64,000 nucleotides of DNA from Lethocerus indicus (GCA_019843655.1 JACDQD010000004.1:1302001-1366000), one strand, 5' to 3'. Positions 48,332 to 60,793 are shown, counted from the stretch's first letter. The notes: generated from the sequence alone by a model not told the origin. Numbers and translations: made by a program.

Positions 48332-50509
48332 GCAAATTAATGCCTATTATTTTTAAGCGATCGTACAAGCAGCATACCACCAAAAAAAAATACAATCGGG
48401 GAAAGCTTTGGGAAATTAATTAATTAAAGGTCCAAAGAGAGCGTCGGTATCTGAACGGTAGGGGAGGGGCTGGTCTGGTTAAGTTCTATGTGGGCAACAT
48501 TTTGAAATGAGATGGAGCGATAAGTGGTCTCCCCGGTTGTGGTGGGCTCGGCGTTCAAAGGGCCCCTCCCCCCCCGCCCCACGGCTTAATGTTATCGCCG
48601 GAGCCGGCTCACTTTATCGCTAATGAATGCCCTATCGGTCGGGGACCCCCACCCCCTGAAACCCCTTGCCAACCCCCGTTTCCGTGTGTCGCTACCCCTC
48701 CTCAGACAAATTATACGGCCATTATATACGGCTCCAACTTAAATCATAAATACCCCGCTCGCTAATCACTGCCCACCCCGTCCCCTTCCCTTCACCGCTG
48801 GTTTCGCCCCCTACAACTTCCAGATTAAATATCGCCCTGGCCCCAATCGGTTATTTGTACCGGCCCGTAGTTAATTGATAACCATTTCCCGCTAGTAATA
48901 CAGCGTATATTTGTCCCATTAGTTATTTATTACAACTCGTATCGTAGTTCCGGCCCATTAACAGATGAAAGGGCATCTGTTTCTTTTACTATTATTAAGT
49001 GGACTGCAATAAATTTGTCTCGCCAGGCACAAAGCCTAAAGACAGTACAATTCATCTCATTGAACTATATAAACTGAAAAAAAAGTTATTTATTGTACAC
49101 GTGGAATGCTCAATAAATTAGTCACCTGAAATAAGTGAAGGGAAATTATTATCTTTCAGGTTTTTCTGATGGATAATAATAAATTTCCTTTTGAACGCAG
49201 GAATGACTTTTTATCGAACGGTCCATTTGTGTAGCTTTCGCCCCCGATTTCGGTACTGATTTCAGGGGTGGGCCGTGAGAAAAATTGGGGTTTTGAGGGA
49301 GAAGGAATTTGGCGCTGTTTGGGGAGTGCAGCATCAAGTAATTGCATCTGCAATGCTTGAACACTGCGGTCCGCCTCAGCCGAAACGACACCCCCTGCAA
49401 ACTGCCGGCATTATCCTATTACCCGGGCTTTTCGGCCGGATACCGCCCCTGTTTTCTCCCGCGATAGGTTAAACAAATATATACTGGCGACGTTTTTATA
49501 AGAATATATAAATTTTTCACTCGATGCAGTATAAACTATAAATGTTTATTAACTGCATGCGTGAATTCTAATATTCACTGAGTGCTTCAATACTGCCAAA
49601 TATTCCATAACTTGTGTGTGCCGAGGCTAAGGGACTTAATTTTGGCATCGCGTTTTCGAACATTTTTTACAATTTCATTATTAATCGTTATTAACTGCAG
49701 ATTAGTCCTGATATTATTCGTGATAATATTCATTCTCGTAAAAATTCGTAGGTGGATAACTAAAATATTTGGTCGGTATTGCGCTAATCGACCCTTTTTT
49801 GAATGGCCGTTTTGTTAATTAAAATCAATTTTCCGAACGGACAATAAAAGTGGTAAATCGGTTCCGGTTCGGTTCGGTCGAGCGGTGAGTGGCCCTCGGG
49901 TCCGGTAGGAGTGGCGCTAAATAACTCCGGCACTTTTGGCCCTTATCTAAATGTGGCACGGGTCGTTAGCCATTGTAAATATTATTCAATTTAAAACCGC
50001 TAATGCGTGTAACGCTGTCAGGTGTATGAATTTATTCGGGGGGGGGTAGGGTTTAACGACGCCCCATTCAAACGGCGGCTCCTTTTCACGGTTCACCCCC
50101 GCCCCTCCAATTGTGATGTATAATTATGGAAGGGACTAATTTTGAACGGCGGAATTACTGTCGACGCCTTTCATTCCCTGTACCGAATTAACGGCTACGA
50201 ATATTTGGCGGCGAAATATATCGATTTGTAAATTTTTTTTATCAAAAAATATAGAGTAATATATCGTCCATCAAATTCCCAGGTACCTTCCAGACACCTT
50301 TCCAGCCCAATCCTCTCTCTCTGTCGGCCTTTAATCGGTTCCATCATCTTCGTCTTCCTTCCGGATTGGACTTCGTCAACTCCTTCAGTCGAGCCTCTCC
50401 TATTCACGGGTACATGTCCGGCTTGTAGACGTCCCCGATCTCTCCATTATATTTCCCACCAGTCTAGATTAGGTGTAGATTGGGATAAAATAATTTCAAT
50501 ATATATATA
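48332..50509. other. intergenic, no gene seen; possible conserved non-coding block
   Basis: GC-rich C-run sequence at 48540-48700 passes into a unique block at about 48700-48965 with several TTAATTG/TTAGTTA and CGCTAATCAC words. Nine G lie at 50038-50046. No gene is recognised. Confidence 0.4.
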
Positions 50510-50734
50510 GGGTGTCCCAAAATTAACGCAAGATTTGAATTTGCCTCCATTCTTGCAGTAAATTTGGCAACCCTATTAAAAAAAACCATTTGACAGCCGA
50601 TAGTTTAGGGTCAGTACAAACGGAGCTTTAGACGGTAGAACAACGTGTTTTCGTTGTTCGACAATATTTAAAAAAATAATGACAGTTTGGCAGCCACAGT
50701 TCGATTCGAATCTTGCGTTAATTTTGGGACACCC
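50510..50734 (+). mobile_element. mariner-derived MITE (225 bp)
   Basis: Perfect terminal inverted repeats of 26 bases begin GGGTGTCCCAAAATTAACGC at the left and are mirrored at the right end. TA precedes the left end; TG follows the right, so one target dinucleotide may have mutated. The left 200 bases are the same sequence as the left end of the element at 57739-58651 (shared words TTTGACAGCCGATAGTTTAG, CGTGTTTTC and TTTGGCAGCCACAGTTCGA). It is therefore an internal-deletion derivative of that family. The deletion joins at TTCGA and removes nearly the whole transposase gene. Confidence 0.92.
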
Positions 50735-52558
50735 TGCAGAAAGTGCACATTTTCTCGGCTAATTTGTAGCAGATGATTTCCGCAAATATTCGGGAACAAT
50801 CGTGAGCATTGATCGGGGTATATCCGCGTTTGAGGAAAGTTCGCGGTAGAGTAAAGGGATGGAAGATGGAGCCCTAAAGGGACGGGAGTTGGTGGGGCCG
50901 GCGCTTTTGTCGACGGTTAAATCGTAAATAATTGTCGTCCGGCGGCCGTAAGCCCGGTGCCAACTATTTCCTGTTGTTGGGCGCGGCCACAACTCTCGAC
51001 AACGACCTAACCCGCCCGCCCTTTTCTCCGTCCGACATTCAAGATCTCCCCCGTCGGACACGGAGAGTATACGCGAACCTGATCGATTTACAGCTTATAA
51101 ACGACGTATAGAACTGATTACAGCGCGACAACTTACTCGTTACAACAATGCTGAAATTCTTTTATAAATATGCGATAATATGACAGTGACGTGCAGACGA
51201 GTTACGTTAGTCTAAAGCGCGGGGCAAGCCAAACGGAATATAATTAAAAATATATTTAATATGAGAAAAAGGGTTTTTTTGCTACATTTATTATAGTTAT
51301 ATTCTTAGTATGTCTGTTCTTTTTTTTTATAAGGTCTAGTACTTTTTTTCGTTATTTTGGTCATTGTTTAATAATGTTTTATCCATTCTTGTTTCACCTC
51401 CCGAAAATCATCTCCCTTACGGCCTTCTTCGGAAGACCTAATTATATATCTGCCCAGTTGTTGGCGAAACGCCAAATTGAAAATGTCTTATACTATCCGA
51501 GTATTAAATAATTTTCGACGTTCGTCTCAGTGACGGCGTTTCCGAAAAATTAGTTTCGCTTCGGTTCGCCGAATCCGGGGACGAGGTTCCAGTCAAAATA
51601 TGATTCTAATTAAGTGTCGTTTACGCGAGAACCTTGTGACGGAAACCCCGTGTTGCGTTCCTGTAAGAGACGATTAATAACTTACGGTTAATAACTCGGA
51701 TGTCATTGCCCAGGAGGGTACTGCAATTTACAGTTTGTTCTAAATACGTAGTAAATATATTGGATGTAAATAATATAGCTCACCCTCACAGAACTTCATT
51801 ACTAACAAAATGTATTGTATTATTATTCATATTACGCATATTTGTTTATTATTACTAATTCAATAAACAAATGATGACAGTCTTCGCATTTTCATTGTTA
51901 TATTAAATTTCATTTACATTACATATTACATTTTTAATGTATTTCAGTATTAGATCAGTTCAATAATAGTATAAAAGTAGTTAAAATAAATATTGCCAAA
52001 TATACATATTCAATACGGCGCTGAAGATAGGCAAACCAACAAGGTCGGAGTGTTTGGCGGGTTTAGTATCACATGTCCCCGTGTTCATCTTATAAAATCA
52101 TTTAATATTTATCATTTATTTTTATTTCTCGTACATTTTTTATTTCCTAAATTTGTTCTTTCTGTTTCATATTATCTGCATTCATTATTCATTATGTCAT
52201 TACACCATACGAGCTTCCTATTATTATTGTTTTCGCGTTTTGCTTATAGGTCGCCATTTGCGATCGAATATTCCGCTGGTAGTTTGTAGATTAATTTCAA
52301 AGCCGGTATTTAAAATAGACACTGAAAGGAAATTACTCCGCTCTATTCAGTGCGAATAACGGTGTGCCGCACCAAATTTCCACGTCGGCTTCAGTACGCG
52401 ACCGGATTTGTAATATTTCACATAACCCGATTCCCGAAAGCCTTTCTGTCGACCACGGTAGGTCTGTTGTTTCAATTTGAATTTGCTGGATGTATCGCGA
52501 TGCGGGAAATTAAGTTATGTCACGAGACTGAAACGAATGCGACGGGAAATATAATTTG

Positions 52559-52577
52559 ATATATATATATATATATA
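52559..52577 (+). repeat. (AT)n microsatellite
   Basis: About nine uninterrupted AT units. Confidence 0.92.
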
Positions 52578-53406
52578 ACGGAATAAATTTTCCGTCCCGG
52601 TACTGGAGAACGCGTCGTTTCGGGGCGTGGAGTGGTCGCGAGAGGTTTATTAGGGCGGGTGCCGGGAGGATTAACTGAATTCTAGGTTGAAGGGAGAAGG
52701 AGCCGGGGTTTAGCGTTATTAGCCGGAGGGTGAGCGGGGCTCGGTCAATGCAAATTTTATTTTAACGTGCGGTGGAGGACAACCGACAACCCTAATGGAA
52801 CTCCGGGCCCGGCCTCTACCCCCATATTAATTCAAAACCCGAATAACACTTGACTACGTCCACCGCTTTTGTTCCCTCCTTTTGTTCTCCAGTCCCAGAC
52901 AGAATGCTTATTCGCAATTAGTTCTTCGTCGGTATGCGTTGAATTAACGCAAAGGTAAATTCGCTTTTTAGAAAATACTGCATTCGTCGTCCGACTACAG
53001 TGGCACTGGAAATAATAATAATCCCCCACTTCTACGTCTTGTTCTGACCCGTGTTCCTAATCAATCCCCACCACCCGAATCCTCCACTAAAAAGCATAAA
53101 GCTATATAAAATATGGCTATCGTTCACTCCCCTTCGACATGCCATAATTCCGGGTCAGTAACACCCGAGAGTGCTTATGGTTGAATAGATGAAAGGCTGG
53201 AATAAAGGAGACGGCCGGATTTTTAATTTACTTTCTGCAGGTCGCGGGGGGTTGTTGCCGGGAGCAGGTAGAGTGGAGTTCGCACCTCCGCTTTACGACT
53301 GCAGCAGCCCCTTCAGGGACTGTTGCAAAAAGGGGAAAAAAAAGCCGTGAACGTAATTGACGGTGGAGGCGTTTAAAGGGAGTCCGGTCCCAACCTTGAG
53401 TTACTG

Positions 53407-53428
53407 CCTCCTCCTCCTCCTCCTCCTC
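53407..53428 (+). repeat. (CCT)n microsatellite
   Basis: Seven CTC/CCT units, followed by an imperfect CT-rich stretch to about 53460. Confidence 0.92.
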
Positions 53429-55033
53429 ATCCTATTCCCCTCGCTCCTATTCCTCCTGTTGAGCCTAATGCCTGCACCTCCCCCCCGGCCACAAACGGTG
53501 TTTATATGTCGCCCGTGGAGGGGCCGGAATGCCGCAAGTTTACTGCCGGTAAAAACTACCTAAAAGCCCGGATATTTCTCTACCCTCAGTTGAAGTTATT
53601 CCTAACTTCGGCACGAAATTTAGCCTCCCTATATAAAAGCCTCGGCACCAATGCCGTACTTCAAACATTGTAACAGTAATTCTTCAACTTAGCAGTACAA
53701 ATTGCGCTCTGTGTAAACTGTCTGAAAATAATAGTGCCGACACGATGCTTCATCGTCAATACAACAACTGCGCAATTCAATTGTCCCACATTCCTGCGTG
53801 TATCGAATGCGGTGTATACTTAAAATCATTAGGCGGAATCAATACGTTATAATGCAATTTAAAATATTCGTTTAATACGATCGCCTATATTTTTTACGAT
53901 GAACGGCACTTGGGAATTAATACGGGATTGATTCATTTGAATTTGGTTAATCGCGGTATCAATAAACAGTTTTCCTCAAAAACTGAAAATTTCCTGAAAA
54001 TATATTTCCGCGCTTTTCTTTAGGGATATTTTAATATAGGCGTTACCGTTTAGCGACAGGTACAGCGCGGAAATATGTACCCGGGGGTCAGTATTTAAGG
54101 GGTTGTCCGCTTTTAAATTGAGCGAACCCCTCGACAAAGTGGTTTTCGCTTTCCGTCTAATGAAAAGTGCGTATTTGCAATTATGTTAAGTGTGTCCGAC
54201 GACGCCCCACCGGACACCTACACCTACTCCTTGTATCGAATCCTCCAGTTTAATCTATATTAAAAGGCCCCTTTTTTGTATTACAGGGCCATTGGAATAT
54301 TACTGAATGTAATGTTCGCTTGTCATCGCTTTCAATGAACATGACCGACAGCAAATAACTCGTTTATATTTAATTTCTGCTTTGGGAGAGTTTAAGAGAG
54401 AAGGGGAAGTTGTAAGTTCGTGCAAGAAAAAAAATACATTCTTTTAAATATTATATTATGAACTTGGTCGAACGGAATTAAATTGCTGAAACATTTTGAT
54501 AATGATTGCCGAACGTATATTATTCTCTGCTATATGTTCGCTCTAATTCTGAAAATGTTAAAATTTTATGGCTGAAATTTCCTGGGGACAGCGTGAAAAT
54601 TATACATATTTATATAGCCAAAATAGGAAGGCAATAAGTATGTAAATTATATTGGCCCGAACATTTGAATTTTAAATTGGGTACCAGAGAGGACCTGCTA
54701 ATGAATCATAGGTCAGAAAATGGTCTCAAAAGTGCATTTCTTCCCATGTTTAGTCGGGGTACTCCGCCGACAATATCTATTTGTATTTTTAAAATCTTTG
54801 TTTAAACCATTATTAAATTCACTCTTCTTTTCTAGTTTGTACTGGGGCACTGGATTTAAGAAGGGGGAGTTTAGGGGGTTGGTTTAAATATTTCGAATTA
54901 AAATGCCTTAGGGGAAAGAAAGGGGGAGGAAGAACAAAAATAGTTACTCCACCCGTGGTAAAAATGGGCGGTCATAATTCTAGACCAAGGTCGGTCTGTG
55001 CTAACAGGTTGCACAATGTGATTTCCCGACGGG

Positions 55034-55034
55034 C

Positions 55035-55065
<31 letters not shown>

Positions 55066-55108
55066 TCACCCTCCCTCGCTCTCTCTCTCTCTCCCTCCCT
55101 CCCTCCGT
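55034..55108 (+). repeat. (CT)n and (CCCT)n tract
   Basis: Twelve or more uninterrupted CT units at 55035-55060, then mixed CT and CCCT units. It is the longest pyrimidine tract in the window. Confidence 0.95.
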
Positions 55109-56937
55109 CCTAGACGCCGCTCTGATTCACCGTCCTGCCGTCCCATAATAAGTCCACTGGCTCGGTCTAATTCGAATTCAGAGCCTGTACCCTTCGGGTT
55201 AATTCCAGAAATTGCCACCCTTCCGATCCGGTAGTTTTCAAAATACTTCCCCAAAGTGCGGGAATGTTTGATTTCGTTTTCCCTTCCTACCCCTATAATA
55301 CAAAACCGAGACCGGATTTCTATTTGAATTAACTTTCCGGATGGATAGCAAAGGTGGAATTTTTCATTCTAGTCGAAAATTAAACAACCTTTAAATGTCT
55401 TGCGGAAAACAAAATGAAGTTAGCTTTAAAAAAAAAAAAAAGAAAGCAATTCGGAACACACTGAAATACTTTGCATAATGCAAGTATTGTACTGTAATAT
55501 CTGAACATCAAAGTATTATTCCATACTATTGAGTATTACTCAATTTAATTGCGATCAAACGACTACCAATATTATTATTCCCCTATAAACTTCATTAAGA
55601 CCGATTGACAATAACCGAATACATCCAACGTTTATACATAGAGATATCAGTGTCGGCTTATCAATTCGATATGATACGATATATCGGACCACATTATTGG
55701 AATATCCGCTTGGACGTAATAATATACGTTGAACCCAATTTGCGGAAGTTCAAATTTCCATTTAGGCGAATAAACTCCGATTCATTTAGAAGCGCTCAAC
55801 AAGGATCCGATTTTCAATATTAGGGTAACATATTTAGCTCCGCGTTTTATACATTAATAACCAATATTTAATTTCTATGTATGGGATAATCTAGGAACAT
55901 GTTTTTATATTTAATAATATTAAAGTATATTTCTGTCATCACACGATGATGGATTTACATTTTTTTCTTTTCTTATAGAGCGCTATGAGGTTCGTTGAAT
56001 TTGTTTCTCTACTTAACTTTCAAAGTTTCTTAAGTTGGCCTTAAGCTCGCATTAAATTCATCCCATCTACAGAACACTCGGACATATTTTACACTAAACA
56101 ATACACAGAAAGGTGGTTGAAAATCGTTCCGCCTTGAAACGCGTCGTCTAGAGATTCATAGTGATCAGGATTAACGGGCGAACACGCGCCAAACCGAACG
56201 TTACGAGTACAAAAATATAATTGGTCTGTTGGCTCTAAAAAAGTCTTTTCCTGGCGGCGTATTATTTGCTATTTGCGGACCGTTTCATTAACCGTTCCAA
56301 GAAACTGATAGCTGTCTCGACCGCGGGGAAATCTGTTGTGTCTGGGACTAGATCTGTTCCGTTCTCTAAACTAAAGCCTGGACCGTTCAACAGTTATAGA
56401 TTCTAGACTGCCCCCCCACTCAACGGTCTTACCGCTCTTTTATCTGTAAACAGTTTCTTCGTTGATGTTATTCACGCAATACAGTACTGTTAATAGTACC
56501 GGCGCCCCGTTGCCATTACAAATTGGAATCGCGACCATCAATATTGTTTCGCGGAATTCGTGTGATACGTACAGTTGGGTATTTAAAGGTCAAAGTTCGC
56601 CGACAATATGTGAGAGGGATAGCACATATATATATTCGACGGTAGTGTAACAACTGGTCTTGTTATTTTAGGCTGATTAGCACAATATTCCCTGGCCGGG
56701 GGCGCTTCCGCCCGCCCACCACCCATCAACCTTAGTTTCTCTTAACTTCCCCATCATTTATCTTCAGACTACCTCGACGAATAATATCCTAATTTATATT
56801 AGTATAATTAATCGGAAATTCTGTCTGGTTTCAAAAGAAATTTATTTCTTAACGTATACACTACTATCATCCCCTAGTTAATTAGGATATGTCAAATTTA
56901 TTGCAATAGCATTACTCAATGCAGAGCTGATGAATTT

Positions 56938-56952
56938 ACTAATTATAACATA
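56938..56952 (+). repeat. target-site duplication, left copy
   Basis: ACTAATTATAACATA is repeated exactly at 57146-57160. Confidence 0.9.
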
Positions 56953-57145
56953 CAGTAGATTTCGCGTGTTTCTGCCTCATCTCGCTGGTTTGGTCTTTTG
57001 CTAGACCGGTTTCGGCCGCTCGCCATCCTCCAGTAGAGAAGTGCCGAAACCGGTCTAGCAAAAGACCGAACCAGCGAGAGGAGACAGAAACACGCGAAAT
57101 CTACTGTATTACAACCCCTCGCAGACTACAAAACAGGTATGTTGA
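56953..57145 (-). mobile_element. hammerhead-family element, near-perfect hairpin (copy F)
   Basis: This 193-bp insert sits between perfect 15-bp direct repeats. Arms of 65 bases at 56952-57016 and 57043-57107 are inverted copies with very few mismatches, separated by a 26-base loop. The right side continues with 38 unpaired bases ending in the family terminus CGCAGACTACAAAACAGGT. Each arm holds the GGTCTTTTGCTAGACCGG segment. On the minus strand the core reads CTGGAGGAT instead of CTGAAGAT, so the ribozyme should be dead. With copy C it gives the clearest boundaries for the family. Confidence 0.85.
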
Positions 57146-57160
57146 ACTAATTATAACATA
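57146..57160 (+). repeat. target-site duplication, right copy
   Basis: Exact repeat of the 15 bases at 56938-56952. Confidence 0.9.
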
Positions 57161-57738
57161 GTTTTGTTACAGGGACGAATTTCTTACGACAGTACAATAC
57201 ATTTTATTATATATACAATGTATATATAGTATCGATAGAGCCGGTAAAGGAATAAAGGGACAAAGGAACGACTAGGGTCGAGTCAATGGGGACGGTTGGG
57301 GAGGAAGGAGTGCGTTAATGTAATAATGGGCAAAGAGGAATTTCCTTATTGTCGGCCTATATAAAACAGTTTTCCACAATTGTACCGCGCTAATTAACCG
57401 GCTATCCCTTGTAGCTTATTATAATTGAATTTGCTCATTAAGCGGAATAGTCAGCTGGGGGAATACAGACTGTGGGTGTTGTGAAGGGGTGGGGCGCTTG
57501 TTCCGCGGCTTAATTAAATCTGATGTTTACCGGCGTTCGGCCCAGACATGTCACGGGCCCCAACCCCCCGCCCCCCCCCTCCCCATGCGGGGGCGTCGTC
57601 CTCCGGCTTGGAAACTGTTTTCCTTTAAACCGGCCGTCGAGCTATCGATGCGATCCGACCGTAAAATGTCCCAGGTCGACGCCCCCTTTACGTCCTGGGA
57701 ACAAAACCAATAAGTGAACTTCCTGCTAGCTTTACATA
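57161..57738. other. intergenic, no gene seen
   Basis: Includes TATATACAATGTATATATAG near 57210 and nine C at 57571-57579. Overlapping frames at 57489-57717 are GC-rich and show no domain. Confidence 0.45.
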
Positions 57739-58651
57739 GGGTGTTCCAAAATTGACGCCAGATTTGAATTTGCCACCATTCTCGCAGTAAAGTCGGCAAC
57801 CCTATTAAAAAAAAAACCATTTGACAGCCGATAGTTTAGGGTCAGTATACAAATGGAGCGTTACACGATAGAACAACGTGTTTTCATTGTTGAACAATAT
57901 TTCAAAAATAATGAAACTGTTTGGCAGCCACAGTTCGAAAATTTCGTACAAAATATGGTCGGAATAGTGGCTTTGTTAATCGTCGAAATTGCCGCGTTTC
58001 GGGTTCAGAGAATCCACACGTGATTAACGCATCCTCAACGTGTCACTGTTCGGTGCGGATTTCGGGCCGGAGGAGCTCATTTCGAAAATGAAACTGGTCG
58101 AGCGGTGAATGTTACCGGTGCTCGATATCGCGACACGATACACATAAGTTCTTTCTGCCTAAACTGGACGATATCGATGTGGATGACACGTGTGGTTTCA
58201 ACAAGACGGTGCCGCATGCCCCGTACAGCCCGTAAAACAATTCAATTACAGCACGAGACATTTCCTGGCCGTGTACTATCTCGTTTCGGTGATAAGAATT
58301 GGCCCCCCCTAGATCGTTTGATTTGATAACGTCTTTTTTGATAACGATTTCTTTTTATGGGGTTATTCGAAGTCAAAGGTCTACGTCATCGAGCCCGCAA
58401 CCGCGCGTGCATCGAAGGAGAAAATTCAACGCCGCATCAACGAAATTCAGCCACATTTATGCAAAATGGTCGTGGAAAATTTCGACAAAAGAGTGTTTAC
58501 GCGCCAGCAAAAATGTGGAAGCCATTTGCCCGATGTGTTATTCCATACATAACCCCATCCTGTACTTTACGATTTAATAAAAAAAATAACAATTTAGGAA
58601 AAAAATGCGTTTTTTATTTAATTCAAATCTCGCGTTAATTTTGGAACACCC
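57739..58651 (+). mobile_element. mariner-like transposon, degenerate (913 bp)
   Basis: Terminal inverted repeats GGGTGTTCCAAAATTGACGC (left) and the mirror of GGGTGTTCCAAAATTAACGC (right) are flanked by TA on both sides (57737-57738 and 58652-58653). The element carries a decayed transposase gene and is the larger relative of the 225-bp MITE at 50510. It is shorter than a complete mariner-type element, so internal sequence has been lost. Confidence 0.92.
57853..58552 (+). pseudogene. Tc1/mariner-type transposase, broken
   Basis: The remnant begins MERYTIEQRVFIVEQYFKNN, then TVWQPQF. This matches the N-terminal helix-turn-helix of a widespread insect Tc1/mariner-type transposase group that binds the terminal repeats. 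After deletions and frameshifts the C-terminal part is recognisable: TIQLQHETFPGRVLSRFGD then NWPPRSFDL, and later VENFDKRV and HLPDVLFHT with a stop at 58550-58552. The pieces lie in at least three frames and the middle of the catalytic domain is missing. No active enzyme can be made. Family recognition is strong because the fragments keep the expected order. Confidence 0.88.
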
Positions 58652-60251
58652 TATACTTAGGGTATCTTCGACTCACAAAGATGAACTTTGTATTTTTGTA
58701 AACTTTCCGTCACGAATGTACAGTCTATTACAGTGAGGAAGATCGTGAATATGAGAATTATTCGAATAAAGGCAAACAACTTTTGAAATTGGTTGTAATT
58801 CGGGCCCAACTGACGTCGGTCAGGGCTCGAGTTGTAGAATTTAAATAGGTCGGTAGCCCAATTTCGCGTTAACGAGTTTCCCACAGTAAACAGGCGGGTA
58901 GAACGTTCCATTTAAACCTGCGGGGGCGTGTTGAGGGAGGGGGATGAGGGGCGATCCCTTCCAGGGACCGGCAAACAAACGTTATCTGAAAAGTCGGGAA
59001 AGTTTCGACCCGACCGACTGTCGTGTAAAATGCGTCCAATTCAAATTTAAGTCGCTTCCTGTTATTCTCGGCGTTCGAGCCGTCTTCCGTGTATAGTCCG
59101 TTTAAAATAAATCCTAATTATCTCGGGTTTAACGGTGAAAAGAGTTTGCGAAACATTTTCATTTTCCGATACTATTGAGAAGATCTTAACCGGGAAACAT
59201 GCAGAATTATGTGATAGTTTTAGTTAGATTGTGTTGTTTTAGACTGATATGCTATAAAACTATAAAATTGTTTATCTATTTAAACAGTCTTTGTATTCGC
59301 CTTTTTAAAAAATGAATACGGTATTATTCCCCAGTAAAATCTGATAGAAAGATTAGCGATATTGAAATCGACTCTACCTCTTAATCGGAAACGGTATTAA
59401 TTTAAAATTTATTTTTCTAATCATCGAAAAAAATTTGGGGTGTTTGGTTTCAATTTGAGAAAGGCGGATTAATTTCACACTTTCATTTCACTCACGGGGT
59501 ATTTTTCCCGTACGCTTCGGGAACCTCCGAACGGACCGCTTGTTCAATTTAAGCCGGCCACTTTGAAGTGGCTCGGCCACTTCGGAGGAATTTCCCCCGG
59601 CCCAATCGGAGAGATATAACTTCGATATAACTTGGAAGCCGGTGTCAACACCGCCCCCGGCCGCCCCATATACGCCAATTTATTCGCCGTATCTGAGTGG
59701 GGTCTGGCCGGCGGCTGTGTGGGCCGAGTTGAGGGAAGGGGCTGGCGGCGGGGGGAGGGTTGATGAAGGATCGCCCGGATCGGAACCCTTTGCAAGTCAG
59801 TGGGGGGTGAAGCAGGGTGGGATGGGGGAGTCGGTTCAGCGCTTTGGTGGATATTTTTATTTCTCTTGGCTCCTCGCCAATCTCTGCTAAAACATCCTGA
59901 ACGCATTACGATAGCCTAGGTCAGGGTTTGTTTGCGTTGGCGGTGTTATGTAAATTTAAAATTGTTTACTGTTATTACTCATTGAGAGGATGTTAATTTA
60001 ACTGCATATTTTATTTATGTACGCTTAATGTATTCCCATTATTTAGTCGCTAATTCTGTGACAGTACCGACGACCGATGATATTATTAAAGGTTTGGGAG
60101 AAACCGGAACATGTATAACCATACTAAAGGTTGTAATATATTGTATTAGTTATTCTAACACAAAATCAAATGATAAATTATTATTTACCTACAATTTTTG
60201 TAAATGCAGAGTATACCTCTGAGAGCTTTTTTAAAACTTTATATAAATATA
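58652..60251. other. intergenic, no gene seen
   Basis: A GC-rich block at 59540-59890 has opposed frames without domains; the rest is AT-rich. Nothing recognised. Confidence 0.45.
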
Positions 60252-60793
60252 TGGGGTTGACAACTAAGTAATTGCGGAATTCACCGACAAGTGGCGTTGT
60301 ACATATTTTTAAGTACGTCAACATCTTTGGCACAGATAAGATTCTTCGATACGTTATTATTTGATCCTTTCTGAAACATTCGGTATCAAAATTACATTGA
60401 CCAGTCGAATTGTGTGTGTGTGTATAAAAGCTAAAACACGGTGAACCGAAGTGAGCATTTCCGTTACATTTTGCTTTTTTATTTTCGCAAAGGTGTTAAT
60501 GCCTCGCGGGCTCATACAAAATTGCCTTAAAAAAAAATTCCGGTCGGGGGATTTTTCGTTAAAAGACGAGGAGCGCTCTGGACGTCCGGTGGAGGTCGAT
60601 GATGACCAAATAAAGGCCGTTATTGATTCGGATCGCCATAGTTCGACGAGGGACATTGCAGAGAAACCGAATGTATCTTATACGTGCATTGGAAACCGTC
60701 TGCGGCTTATCTGTGCAAAGATGTTGACGTACTTAAAAATATGTACAACGCCACTTGTCGGTGAATTCCGCAATTACTTAGTTGTCAACCCAA
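60252..60793 (+). mobile_element. mariner transposon, internally deleted, with long inverted ends
   Basis: The ends begin TGGGGTTGACAACTAAGTAA (left) and TTGGGTTGACAACTAAGTAA (right, inverted), with TA outside each (60250-60251 and 60794-60795). The ends resemble those of mariners that start with a GGTTG word and carry AAGTAATTGCGG. The two ends stay inverted copies for 89 and 88 bases (60252-60340 and 60706-60793), differing by one substitution and one indel. That is far longer than the roughly 30-bp repeats usual for mariner. Only the N-terminal part of the transposase lies between. The true right half seems to have been replaced by an inverted copy of the left end. Confidence 0.92.
60484..60705 (+). 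pseudogene. mariner transposase, N-terminal remnant
   Basis: The frame reads KKKFRSGDFSLKDEERSGRP, then VEVDDDQIKAVIDSDRHSST and RDIAEKPNVSYTCIGNRL. This is the DNA-binding half of a mariner transposase: the linker with GRP, followed by the second helix-turn-helix. The stretch resembles the mariner groups related to the cecropia and mellifera subfamilies; the subfamily call is tentative. The first helix-turn-helix is missing upstream and the whole DD34D catalytic domain is missing downstream. The frame runs directly into the inverted terminal repeat at 60706. It cannot catalyse transposition. Confidence 0.9.

Larger units (their letters stand above)
50735..56937. other. intergenic, no gene seen
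   Basis: Holds (AT)n at 52559-52577, (CCT)n at 53407-53428 and a long CT-rich tract at 55034-55108. At 53630 TATATAAAAG precedes a cytosine-rich stretch and could be a TATA box, but no coding frame follows. Frames of 60-100 codons carry no domain. Confidence 0.45.

Noticed and set aside
53628..53665. TATATAAAAG as a core promoter
   Set aside because: No initiator at the proper distance and no coding frame downstream; such words are common in AT-rich DNA.
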